Positions 43,859 to 51,678 of a DNA stretch of 64,000 bases are shown piece after piece. Position 1 is the stretch's first letter. Every line of letters begins with the position of its first letter. The stretch is taken from positions 1,116,001 to 1,180,000 of the forward strand of contig NC_015559.1 of assembly GCF_000214215.1 (NCBI RefSeq). The letters are read 5' to 3'. The stretch comes from Marinomonas posidonica IVIA-Po-181 (GTDB lineage Bacteria; Pseudomonadota; Gammaproteobacteria; Pseudomonadales; Marinomonadaceae). The notes below the pieces were generated by a model. It was not told where the DNA came from and searched no databases. It saw only the letters and a program-made list of their open reading frames with translations. Both the position numbers and the translations under genes were made by a program.

Positions 43859-44464
43859 GTGTTTGACCCTTTTTTTATAAAACAGCTTAAATCTCCCCTT
43901 CAGAAACTGGCATGGCGAATCGATGCAATAGGGATTCGAGCAAACCAGATTACTTTTTTGGGCTTTGTTGTCGGACTCATGAGCTTGCCGGCTTTGTATT
44001 ATCAGGCATATGGATTGGCTTTGTTGTGCATTGTCATAAATCGTTTGATGGACGGCTTGGATGGGGCGGTAGCAAGGCTACAAGGGCCCACTGACTTGGG
44101 GGGCTATTTAGACATTACGTTAGATTTTATCTTTTATTCTGGAGTGGTGTTCGGGTTTGTATTGGCTAACCCTGAAGCCAATGCTGTTGCGGCGGCATTT
44201 TTGATTTTTGCTTTTATGGGCACGGGCAGCAGTTTTTTGGCCTTTGCGATCATGGCGGAAAAACGCAAAATTGAGCGCTTAGAGTATGGTAATAAATCGT
44301 TATATTTTTTGGGTGGCTTAACAGAGGGAGCGGAAACCATCGTTTTTTTAGTCTTGATCTGTCTGTTGCCCAACTACTTTGTTGAGCTGGCGTATGTTTT
44401 TGGTCTGATGTGTTGGGTGACGACGGTGACTCGAATTTATGCTGCTTATAAAACGTTGAAGTAA
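43859..44464 (+). CDS. CDP-alcohol phosphatidyltransferase family protein
   Basis: A 201-residue membrane enzyme of the CDP-alcohol phosphotransferase family. The signature D-x2-D-G-x2-A-R is seen as DGLDGAVAR (about residue 65), followed by GGYLDITLD with the two distal Asp that bind Mg2+. Five to six hydrophobic segments are present. The family transfers a phosphoalcohol from a CDP-lipid or CDP-alcohol to an acceptor in phospholipid synthesis; acceptor unknown. The start is a GTG at 43859. Confidence 0.87.
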   Translation: MFDPFFIKQLKSPLQKLAWRIDAIGIRANQITFLGFVVGLMSLPALYYQAYGLALLCIVINRLMDGLDGAVARLQGPTDLGGYLDITLDFIFYSGVVFGFVLANPEANAVAAAFLIFAFMGTGSSFLAFAIMAEKRKIERLEYGNKSLYFLGGLTEGAETIVFLVLICLLPNYFVELAYVFGLMCWVTTVTRIYAAYKTLK

Positions 44465-44471
44465 ACAGGGA

Positions 44472-44777
44472 TTATTCAAAAAAAGCGATTTCAATGTCGC
44501 TTTTAACGATCGCACAGCAGGCCAGTAGATAGCCGCTTTGTACCCAAGCAATCGGTTCAAATGGGTAACTGACGTGCCCCCAAAGAAGCTTAATTGAGCA
44601 GGATGAGCAATAACCTTCACGGCATTGGTATTCAACATGAATGCCTGCACGTTCAAGCTGCACTAATAGAGGTTCTGCTTCGGTTACCAGTATTTGTTTT
44701 TTACCGAGTAACACACGATGAACCGGGTCTTTGTCCTGAACAGGGGGAGTATCGCCTTCCTGTTCAGGGTGGAACAT
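44472..44777 (-). CDS. yfaE: 2Fe-2S ferredoxin YfaE, class Ia RNR cofactor maintenance
   Basis: A small 2Fe-2S ferredoxin. CREGYCSSC gives three cluster ligands and ACCAIVKSD supplies the fourth, in the order typical of YfaE. It passes electrons to NrdB to regenerate its diiron-tyrosyl cofactor. It is the last gene of nrdA-nrdB-yfaE. The start is uncertain: 44777 (MFHPEQEG) lies just after the nrdB stop; in-frame ATGs at 44801 and 44816 overlap nrdB. None has a clear ribosome-binding site, so translation is probably coupled to nrdB. The last ten codons contain an intrinsic terminator. Confidence 0.9.
   Translation of the reverse strand: MFHPEQEGDTPPVQDKDPVHRVLLGKKQILVTEAEPLLVQLERAGIHVEYQCREGYCSSCSIKLLWGHVSYPFEPIAWVQSGYLLACCAIVKSDIEIAFFE
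44478..44504 (-). terminator. intrinsic terminator embedded in the last codons of yfaE
   Basis: AAAAGCGA (44481-44488) pairs with TCGCTTTT (44497-44504) with an 8-base loop. Read on the minus strand the seven-base T run is made of the two Phe codons before Glu and stop. T's on the other strand mean it may also stop the phosphotransferase transcript. Confidence 0.75.
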
Positions 44778-44784
44778 GTCTACA

Positions 44785-45918
44785 TTAGAGGTCGAAGTCA
44801 TCAAAATCCGATTCATCTAGATCATTGTCAATTTGGCCAACCAAATAGGAGCTGATTTCCGCTTCCTGTGGTGCAACCTGAACGTTATCACTGACTAGCC
44901 AAGCGTTGATCCAAGGGATTGGGTTGTGCTTGGTTTCAAAGTAAGTTTCTAAACCCACCGCTTGCATGCGAACATTGCTAATGTATTCAACATATTGGCC
45001 AAGGATCTGCGCATTCAAACCAATCATAGAACCGTCTTTAAACAGGTAGCTGGCCCATTCTTTTTCTTGCTCAGCGGCTTCAATGAAGATTTGACGCATT
45101 TCTTCTTTGCATTCAGCAGCAATGGTCGCCATCTCTGGGTCATCTTTACCGGATGCCATCAAGTTAAGCATGTGCTGTGTGCCTGTTAAATGTAGAGCTT
45201 CATCGCGGGCAATCAACTTGATGATCTTGGCATTACCTTCCATTAAGGTACGTTCAGCAAAAGCGAAACTACAAGCAAAGCTAACGTAAAAACGAATCGC
45301 TTCAAGGACATTCACAGAGGCAACCGTCAGATACAGTGCCTTTTTGAGTTCGTGCATGGATATTTCAATGTCGCCCTTGCCTGGAACGTGAAAGGTGCCT
45401 AATCCCATTGTATTGTATAGATTCACCATCTCGATCAAGCGGTCATAGTATTTTGACACACTGTCAGCACGCTTAGTGATTTCTTCGTTGTTTACGATGT
45501 CGTCAAAAATCTTGGTCGGATCATTCACAATATTACGAATAATGTGAGTATAAGAACGGCTGTGAATGGTTTCACTGAATGACCAGGTTTCAATCCAAGT
45601 TTCTAACTCAGGTAAAGATACAATTGGCAGCAAGGCAACGTTTGGTGAACGGCCCTGAACACTGTCGAGCAGAGTTTGATATTTCAGGTTGCTGAGGAAG
45701 ATATGCTGTTCGTGTTCTTCTAGACGCTGGAAATCTTTGCGGTCAGTCGATAGGTCGACTTCTTCTGGACGCCAGAAAAACGACAATTGTTTCTCAATCA
45801 GCTTTTCAAAAATAGGATGTTTTTGCTGGTCATAACGAGCAACATTGACGTTTTCACCAAAGAACATAGGTTCTTTCATACTGTCGAAGTGTTTGCGGTT
45901 GAAAGTCGAGTAACTCAT
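44785..45918 (-). CDS. nrdB: class Ia ribonucleotide reductase beta subunit NrdB
   Basis: A 377-residue NrdB (E. coli 376). It houses the diiron-tyrosyl radical used by Nrd[30 protein letters not shown] (Glu and His ligands), [24 protein letters not shown] (quoted in part; Glu and His ligands) are visible, and the acidic C-terminus [10 protein letters not shown] is the tail that binds NrdA. Encoded 126 bases after nrdA with a stem-loop between. Its end overlaps or abuts yfaE. Confidence 0.96.
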   Translation of the reverse strand: MSYSTFNRKHFDSMKEPMFFGENVNVARYDQQKHPIFEKLIEKQLSFFWRPEEVDLSTDRKDFQRLEEHEQHIFLSNLKYQTLLDSVQGRSPNVALLPIVSLPELETWIETWSFSETIHSRSYTHIIRNIVNDPTKIFDDIVNNEEITKRADSVSKYYDRLIEMVNLYNTMGLGTFHVPGKGDIEISMHELKKALYLTVASVNVLEAIRFYVSFACSFAFAERTLMEGNAKIIKLIARDEALHLTGTQHMLNLMASGKDDPEMATIAAECKEEMRQIFIEAAEQEKEWASYLFKDGSMIGLNAQILGQYVEYISNVRMQAVGLETYFETKHNPIPWINAWLVSDNVQVAPQEAEISSYLVGQIDNDLDESDFDDFDL

Positions 45919-45995
45919 TTCGCAGTGTTATCCTCTGGAGCGAAAGGCAGCTTAAAAAGGCTGGCTTTATAAATTAATATGTTGAACTTTACATG

Positions 45996-46023
45996 ACTAA
46001 GCCCCAACGTGATGGGGCTTAGT
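45996..46023 (-). other. intercistronic stem-loop nrdA-nrdB
   Basis: ACTAAGCCCC (45996-46005) pairs perfectly with GGGGCTTAGT (46014-46023). No T run follows on the minus strand, so it probably stabilises the nrdA message or marks a cleavage site instead of ending transcription. Confidence 0.6.
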
Positions 46024-46044
46024 TATTACGTCTGTTAGACGAGT

Positions 46045-48309
46045 TTAGATCTTACAAGCACCGCCTGCGCAATCATCCATGTCTTCTTGCTTGTCCTCGG
46101 CACCATCACGAGTGTTGTGATAATAAAGGGTTTTCACCCCTAACTTGTACGCCGTTAATAGGTCTTTCAAAATCACCTTCATTGGGACTTTTTGAGACTC
46201 GAATTTTTGTGGGTCGTAGTTAGTGTTGGCCGAGATCGCTTGGTCAACAAACTTCTGCATAATGCCCACAAGCTGTAAGTAACCATCGTTTGAAGGAATG
46301 TTCCACAATAATTCGTAGTTGTCTTTCAATTTTTCAAACTCAGGAACCACTTGCTTCAAAATACCGTCTTTACTGGCTTTAACGGAAACATAACCACGTG
46401 GTGGCTCGATGCCGTTGGTTGCGTTACTGATCTGAGAAGAGGTCTCTGAAGGCATCAATGCGGTCAGGGTTGAGTTACGCAAGCCGTGTTCAACAATGTC
46501 TTTACGTAGCGCTTCCCAATCATACTGAAGCGTTGGTGGGCAAACCGCATCGATTTCTTTCTTGTAGCTGTCGATTGGTAGAATGCCTTTTGAGTAAGTT
46601 GTTTCATTAAACGCTAAGCAAGGCCCGAATTCTTTGGACAATTTGTTTGACGCTTTCAACAAGAAGTATTGGATCGCTTCAAAGGTTTTGTGTGTCAATT
46701 CGTTGGCGCTACCATCCGAATATTTCACGCCATTTTTCGCTAAGTAGTAAGCGTAGTTGATGACACCCACACCCAAAGTACGACGCAATTCAGTGGCACG
46801 TTGAGCGGCTGGAATTGGGTAGTTTTGGTAATCAAGTAGACTGTCCAAAGCACGAACGATCAACTCAGCCAATTCTTCTAGCTCGTTTAAGTCTTCTAGT
46901 GCGCCTAGGTTAAAGGCAGACAAGGTACATAAGGCAATTTCACCTTCTGGGTCGTCAACACGTTGCAACGGCTTAGTCGGCAAGGCAATTTCCAAACACA
47001 GATTACTTTGCTTAACCGGAGCGACTTTAGGATCAAACGGGCTGTGAGTATTACAGTGGTCAACGTTCTGTAGGTAAATACGACCTGTACTGGCTCGCTC
47101 AGAGGCAAACAGCGTAAATAATTCAGACGCTTTGATGGTCTGTTTGCGGATGCTGTCGTCTTTCTCGTAAAGCGTGTACAAGCGATCAAATTCTTCTTGA
47201 TCCGCAAAGAATGCATCGTACAAACCTGGTACATCAGATGGACTGAATAAAGTGATGTTGTCACCTTTAATCAAGCGTTGGTACATCAAACGGTTGAATT
47301 GAACACCATAATCCAAGTGACGCACGCGGTTCTCTTCCACACCACGGTTGTTTTTCAGTACCAAAAGGCTTTCGACTTCTAAATGCCAAATTGGGTAGAA
47401 CACAGTCGCTGCACCACCACGAACCCCACCTTGAGAACAGCTTTTCACTGCTGTCTGGAAATGCTTGTAGAAAGGAATACAGCCTGTGTGGAAGGCTTCG
47501 CCGCCACGAATAGGGCTGCCCAGCGCACGGATCGCCCCAGCATTCACACCGATACCGGCACGTTGGCTGACGTATTTTACGATGGCGCTGGAGGTGGCAT
47601 TGATGGAATCCAACGAGTCGCCACATTCGATCAATACACAGCTACTAAACTGGCGAGTCGGTGTACGGATGCCAGACATAATCGGTGTTGGTAACGAAAT
47701 TTTGAATTGCGATACGGCATCGTAGAAACGACGAATTAAATTCAAGCGCGTGTTTTTATCGTAATTGGCAAATAAGCAAGCGGCTACTAGGATGTAGATG
47801 AACTGAGGGCTTTCGTAAATATCGCCAGTGACACGGTTTTGAACCAGGTATTTGCCTTCTAATTGCTTAACGGCCGCATAGGAAAAGTTCATGTCACGAG
47901 AGTGATCAATGAAGCTGTTTAGTTGTTCGAAATCCGCTTCACTGTAATCTTCTAATAAATGACCATCGTAACGTTTTTGTGCGACAAGGTTTTTGACATG
48001 AGCATATAGGTGAGGTGGTTCAAAGTCACCGAACGCTTTTTTACGCAAATGGAAAATGGCTAAACGCGCGGCTAGGTATTGGTAATCCGGTGTGTTTTCG
48101 GAAATTAAATCGGCAGCGGATTTGATTAAGGTTTCGTGTATGTCTGTTGTACGAATACCTTCAAAGAATTGAATCTGGGCTTTCAATTCTACTTGGGAAA
48201 CGGAGACATTATCTAACCCCTCGGCGGCCCACATAATGACTTTATGAATCTTTTCTAGATTGATATTTTCGGTCGTCCCGTTACGTTTCGTAACTGTGAG
48301 AGTACTCAT
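46045..48309 (-). CDS. nrdA: class Ia ribonucleotide reductase alpha subunit NrdA
   Basis: A 754-residue NrdA. An N-terminal ATP-cone (about 5-95) gives allosteric activity control; NLCLEIALP holds the active-site Cys; and the C-terminal DDCAGGACKI has the redox-active Cys pair. It reduces ribonucleoside diphosphates for DNA synthesis. The operon nrdA-nrdB-yfaE has two NrdR boxes in its promoter. Start: the ATG at 48309 gives the family length, with AAGTTAAGGC upstream. Confidence 0.96.
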   Translation of the reverse strand: MSTLTVTKRNGTTENINLEKIHKVIMWAAEGLDNVSVSQVELKAQIQFFEGIRTTDIHETLIKSAADLISENTPDYQYLAARLAIFHLRKKAFGDFEPPHLYAHVKNLVAQKRYDGHLLEDYSEADFEQLNSFIDHSRDMNFSYAAVKQLEGKYLVQNRVTGDIYESPQFIYILVAACLFANYDKNTRLNLIRRFYDAVSQFKISLPTPIMSGIRTPTRQFSSCVLIECGDSLDSINATSSAIVKYVSQRAGIGVNAGAIRALGSPIRGGEAFHTGCIPFYKHFQTAVKSCSQGGVRGGAATVFYPIWHLEVESLLVLKNNRGVEENRVRHLDYGVQFNRLMYQRLIKGDNITLFSPSDVPGLYDAFFADQEEFDRLYTLYEKDDSIRKQTIKASELFTLFASERASTGRIYLQNVDHCNTHSPFDPKVAPVKQSNLCLEIALPTKPLQRVDDPEGEIALCTLSAFNLGALEDLNELEELAELIVRALDSLLDYQNYPIPAAQRATELRRTLGVGVINYAYYLAKNGVKYSDGSANELTHKTFEAIQYFLLKASNKLSKEFGPCLAFNETTYSKGILPIDSYKKEIDAVCPPTLQYDWEALRKDIVEHGLRNSTLTALMPSETSSQISNATNGIEPPRGYVSVKASKDGILKQVVPEFEKLKDNYELLWNIPSNDGYLQLVGIMQKFVDQAISANTNYDPQKFESQKVPMKVILKDLLTAYKLGVKTLYYHNTRDGAEDKQEDMDDCAGGACKI

Positions 48310-48351
48310 GCCTTAACTTCCCATTAGCGCATTGTTTGAAAAAGAGGTGTC

Positions 48352-48367
48352 ACACATTATGTAGTGT
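48352..48367. promoter_or_regulatory. NrdR box 1
   Basis: ACACATTATGTAGTGT is a 16-bp imperfect palindrome close to the NrdR consensus (ACACwAtATaTwGTGT). It lies 43-58 bases upstream of the nrdA start and 32 bases (three helical turns) from box 2. Confidence 0.85.
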
Positions 48368-48383
48368 TTGTTTATATATCTAA

Positions 48384-48399
48384 ACACTACATATAGTGT
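48384..48399. promoter_or_regulatory. NrdR box 2
   Basis: ACACTACATATAGTGT matches the NrdR consensus closely. The 32-base start-to-start distance from box 1 puts both on the same face of the helix, the arrangement by which NrdR-dATP represses RNR genes. Confidence 0.9.
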
Positions 48400-48620
48400 T
48401 TTATTTAAAATCTGTAACGAACAATAGTGCTCAATGGATTGAAAATCAAGGCTTGAAAAAAACGCAAAAATAAGAAATTCACCATGGCTAAGTGGTTACT
48501 TACCTTGTTTGCCACATGCTTTCGATGATGGCAATTTGGCAAGCGCTAGAAAGGAATTTTTTACATTTTTTTTTGCCCAAAATAGCGCGATATTCAATGC
48601 ACAAAAAAGACTCAAGAAAA

Positions 48621-49370
48621 TCACTCCAGCACCATTTTGAACGTGGCGACTGCACTGAATAAAACCACTTGGTGAAGCAGGTAAATGGGCAGCGCGTATT
48701 GCCCCATAAAAGCCAGCACTTTAACTGTAAGACTTTCCCCTATTGATACGGTTTGCCAGCCGAGGTAGCCAAGTAATGGGCCAATCAGCACCACACCAAT
48801 CCAAGGAAATGGGAATACGATGTCTAATGTTCGGGTGGGCAAGGTGATAAAATGTTGCGTAATGAAATCAAACGCATTGGGGAACATTAGCCAATCTGTG
48901 AAGTGATACGTATAAAGAATTAAGGCGCCCAATAGAGCCGACAAAATAGGCCAATGAAGCAAGGGTCGAGTGAGCAGCGAGGCGAGTAAAATAAAGTGCA
49001 GAATGCCGAAGTAGATCCATTGAGTTGGCGCAGCTAAATAGGTTGTAAGTGAAATAGCCGCTGCCGCGATGAAGAGCTTGAGATCACGGCCCCATAGGGT
49101 GTTTGGACGGTTTGATTGATGTGTTAGATAACCGGACCAGCCCACAGCAGTGAGAAAAAGCGTTAGAATCAAGCTGCGAAAGTATACCCAGAATGGGTCA
49201 TGAATTGAAAACTGAAGAAAATCAAAATTGCGTAGATCCCAGCAAAAATGGAATACAATCATCAAGGCGACAGCGAAACCTCGATAAGCATCAAGAAACA
49301 CACTTCGTTTTTTGGCAACAGTGACATAGGGTAGAGTGACAGAAGAGGCTGGCATTGAATTCCGAGGCAT
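48621..49370 (-). CDS. DUF1624/acyltransferase-like membrane protein
   Basis: A 249-residue integral membrane protein. The N-terminal KKRSVFLDAYRGFAVALMIVFHF (quoted in part) is the first helix signature of the DUF1624/heparan-alpha-glucosaminide N-acetyltransferase-like group. About seven more hydrophobic segments follow. The reaction is not known; transfer of an acyl group across the inner membrane is the family idea. The ATG at 49370 is preferred because earlier in-frame ATGs (49394-49511) run through the divergent dioxygenase gene; 49355 is also possible. Confidence 0.75.
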   Translation of the reverse strand: MPRNSMPASSVTLPYVTVAKKRSVFLDAYRGFAVALMIVFHFCWDLRNFDFLQFSIHDPFWVYFRSLILTLFLTAVGWSGYLTHQSNRPNTLWGRDLKLFIAAAAISLTTYLAAPTQWIYFGILHFILLASLLTRPLLHWPILSALLGALILYTYHFTDWLMFPNAFDFITQHFITLPTRTLDIVFPFPWIGVVLIGPLLGYLGWQTVSIGESLTVKVLAFMGQYALPIYLLHQVVLFSAVATFKMVLE

Positions 49371-49378
49371 AGGCTTAA

Positions 49379-49936
49379 ATGACGATAAAACCATCATACC
49401 GTTACTTATTTTCCAGCTCAAGCAAGCAAGGCCTGTTGACGCAATTGAAAAGTGAACTGAACTGGCATCGTGAAGCCTTACACATGTATGGTCGAGACGT
49501 ATTGGTGCCAAGGTTGGTGGCTTTTGTGGCGGATCAAGGCCTAAGTTATCGCTACACTGGAAAAGATCATCATGGGGAAGGTTGGCCGGAGAGTTTGCTG
49601 GCGCTAAAGCAAGAAGCCGAGGCGATAGCCGGGCAAGGGTTCAATGCCGTGCTGCTGAATTGGTATCGAGATGGTGAGGAATACATGGGCTGGCATGCAG
49701 ACGATGAGTCTAGTTTGGGGCCTGCACCAGTCGTCGCTATGTTAAGCTTGGGCGCTCAGCGCAGCTTTGTTTTTCGCTACAAGCAAGACCACAAAATCAA
49801 GCACAGCCTTGAATTAGAGGACGGCTCTTGGTTGATTATGTCGTCTTCTGTTCAGGTCTTGTGGCAACATACTTTACCGGTTAGAAAAAAGGTCAAAGAA
49901 GAGCGTATTAGTTTAACCTTTCGCCGCTTACTCTGA
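49379..49936 (+). CDS. AlkB-family Fe(II)/2-oxoglutarate dioxygenase (ALKBH2/3-like)
   Basis: A 185-residue DNA/RNA repair dioxygenase. The iron ligands are in GWHADDESSLG (HxD) and LWQHTLPV (His), and ERISLTFRRL supplies the Arg that binds 2-oxoglutarate. NWYRDGEEYMGWH is the wording of the ALKBH2/3 subgroup. It removes methyl groups from damaged bases such as 1-methyladenine. Divergent from the acyltransferase-like gene with about 8 bases between starts; no Ada-type site was seen. Confidence 0.9.
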   Translation: MTIKPSYRYLFSSSSKQGLLTQLKSELNWHREALHMYGRDVLVPRLVAFVADQGLSYRYTGKDHHGEGWPESLLALKQEAEAIAGQGFNAVLLNWYRDGEEYMGWHADDESSLGPAPVVAMLSLGAQRSFVFRYKQDHKIKHSLELEDGSWLIMSSSVQVLWQHTLPVRKKVKEERISLTFRRLL

Positions 49937-50003
49937 CCTTTTGGCGGGTTCACGTTTTATCACCATAACCATAAACTTCCAGCTACAAACCCTAGTTCTA
50001 TTC

Positions 50004-50651
50004 CTAAGGCGCTTTGCGTTTCCTTAACCAGTTGTCTTGATGACGAACAAAACAGATCCGGTCGTGCAAACGGCTGGGGCGGCCTTGCCAAAATTCTATG
50101 AAATTGGGGGTGAGCAGATATCCTCCCCAATTTTCAGGGCAGGGAATCTTGTCTGTTGGTTGAAATTTTTGTACTTCGGCGTCGTAGGCGCTTTTGAGTT
50201 CACCCCGGTTCGCAATAATGACACTCTGTTGCGACGTTCTTGCAGCCAGCTGACTTTCACGAGGTCGTGTTGCAAAATACTCGGTAGATACATGACGTTC
50301 TACTTTTTCAATATGGCCTTCAATGCGAATTTGGCGAGACATGGCTGGCCAGAAAAAATTCATACAGGCCTTATTGTTTGCCGCTAACTGTTGACCTTTT
50401 TCACTGTCATAGTTAGTGAAAAAGACAAAACCACTGTCGTCTCTTTGTTTTAGTAGTACCACGCGAGAATGTGGCCAGCCGTCTGAGTCAACGGTACTAA
50501 GCGTCATCGCCGTTGGATCATCAGGGCAGGTTTCAATGGCGGCTTCAAGCCACTGATCGAATAAGCTAAGTGGGTTATTACCTGCTTGTTCTTCTAGTAA
50601 GTCGTCGAATTGATAATCACGACGAATTGATTGAAGGTCTCTGTTCATCAT
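50004..50651 (-). CDS. pdxH: pyridoxamine 5'-phosphate oxidase PdxH
   Basis: A 215-residue FMN-dependent oxidase that makes pyridoxal 5'-phosphate in the last step of vitamin B6 synthesis. The N-terminal RRDYQFDDLLEEQ, the FMN-binding SRVVLLKQRDDSGFVFFTNYDS (quoted in part), and FWQGRPSRLHDRI at the C-terminus (substrate Arg and His) are diagnostic. The start overlaps the coq7 stop by one base (TAATG), so the two are coupled; a second ATG follows at 50648. Confidence 0.95.
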   Translation of the reverse strand: MMNRDLQSIRRDYQFDDLLEEQAGNNPLSLFDQWLEAAIETCPDDPTAMTLSTVDSDGWPHSRVVLLKQRDDSGFVFFTNYDSEKGQQLAANNKACMNFFWPAMSRQIRIEGHIEKVERHVSTEYFATRPRESQLAARTSQQSVIIANRGELKSAYDAEVQKFQPTDKIPCPENWGGYLLTPNFIEFWQGRPSRLHDRICFVRHQDNWLRKRKAP

Positions 50652-51283
50652 TAAATCCGGTAAGTCGAATGGGTCATGACTTTCGATACCTTGGTCATGA
50701 TATTCATAATAGGGGTTGGAAATTCATAACCGCCGGCCTCTAAAGCCATGGCTTTGTGTTTGGCTTCGTCTATGTACATTTGCTCCAAAACGGCTTTGCT
50801 TTTTTGGTCTTGCTCAGGCAGTTTGGCCATGTGCTTTTCAAGGTGAACACAGACCTGGTCTTCCGTGGCGGCGACAAACCCCAAACTCAGTTTGTCACTG
50901 ATAAAGCCAGCGCCAGCGCCAATCATAAAAGACGCGCCAAAAAACAGAGGGTTGAAGATGCTTGGTTGGCTACCAAGTTCGTACAGTCTTTGTTCGCACC
51001 ACACTAGATGATCAATTTCTTCATCCGCAGCATGTTCCATTTCTTGCCGAACGCTAGGCAACTTGGCGGTGGTCGCTTGACCGGCATACAAGGCTTGAGC
51101 ACATACTTCACCAGTATGATTGATCCTCATTAAGCCAGCAGCGTGCTTGCGTTCAGTGTTATCCAGTTCCGCTTCTTCAAATTGTATCGCTGGGCTTGGG
51201 CGTGACGCATGAGCAGCATGAGGTACTAGGGTTTGTAATGCCCGGTCAAAATGTAATACGGCTTTATCGACAAAGGATGTCAT
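50651..51283 (-). CDS. coq7: 3-demethoxyubiquinol 3-hydroxylase Coq7
   Basis: A 210-residue diiron hydroxylase of ubiquinone synthesis. The helix-bundle iron ligands are [25 protein letters not shown] (ExxH), [12 protein letters not shown] and [13 protein letters not shown] (ExxH). Start at 51283 because GAGGAG lies upstream; an in-frame start at 51313 would add ten Arg-rich residues. Same strand as the HIT gene 14 bases away and pdxH after it, so the three probably form one operon. Confidence 0.94.
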   Translation of the reverse strand: MTSFVDKAVLHFDRALQTLVPHAAHASRPSPAIQFEEAELDNTERKHAAGLMRINHTGEVCAQALYAGQATTAKLPSVRQEMEHAADEEIDHLVWCEQRLYELGSQPSIFNPLFFGASFMIGAGAGFISDKLSLGFVAATEDQVCVHLEKHMAKLPEQDQKSKAVLEQMYIDEAKHKAMALEAGGYEFPTPIMNIMTKVSKVMTHSTYRI

Positions 51284-51297
51284 TAACCTTCTCCTCG

Positions 51298-51639
51298 TTA
51301 ACCTGGCGGCCAAGTCATGTTGCGGCCGCCGAGCACGTGCATATGAATGTGATAAACAGTTTGGCCGCCGATTTCGTTGCAGTTCATGACAACACGATAA
51401 CCTTCTTCACTGATGCCTTTTTGCTTGGCGACTTTGGCGGCCGTAATTTGTAACTTACCCACTAAGCTGGCGTCCTCATCCGTTAAGTCATTTAAGGTCG
51501 AAATATGACGCTTAGGAATGACCAAAAAATGGCAAGGTGCCTGTGGCATGATGTCTTCAAAAGCAATCACGTCATCGTCTTGGTACAAAATAGTGGCTGG
51601 AATTTCGCCCTTTACTAGTTTGCAAAATAAACAGTCCAT
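51298..51639 (-). CDS. HIT-family nucleotide hydrolase (HinT-like)
   Basis: A 113-residue histidine-triad protein. The catalytic HIHMHVLGG triad is near residue 97, and [13 protein letters not shown] at the N-terminus is the HinT wording. It hydrolyses adenosine phosphoramidates such as AMP-lysine. The start at 51639 is preceded by GGAGAAAAG. First gene of the HIT-coq7-pdxH unit. Confidence 0.94.
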   Translation of the reverse strand: MDCLFCKLVKGEIPATILYQDDDVIAFEDIMPQAPCHFLVIPKRHISTLNDLTDEDASLVGKLQITAAKVAKQKGISEEGYRVVMNCNEIGGQTVYHIHMHVLGGRNMTWPPG

Positions 51640-51678
51640 CTTTTCTCCTACGTATTATTTAAGCTAAGTGGATCAGCA

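Larger units (their letters stand above)
48310..48620. other. 311-bp nrdA promoter region
   Basis: No credible gene lies here. The promoter for the nrd operon overlaps the two NrdR boxes, with TATAAA-like and TACATAAT sequences on the minus strand as candidate -10 elements. The remaining 200 bases up to the acyltransferase-like gene are AT-rich and show no other signal. Confidence 0.5.

Noticed and set aside
47267-47626. Frames of 119 residues in other phases of nrdA
   Set aside because: nrdA is fully intact in its own frame, so these are by-products of codon usage.
49371-49511. N-terminal extension of the acyltransferase-like gene
   Set aside because: It would run through the dioxygenase gene on the other strand; the family domain starts after residue 60 of the long form.
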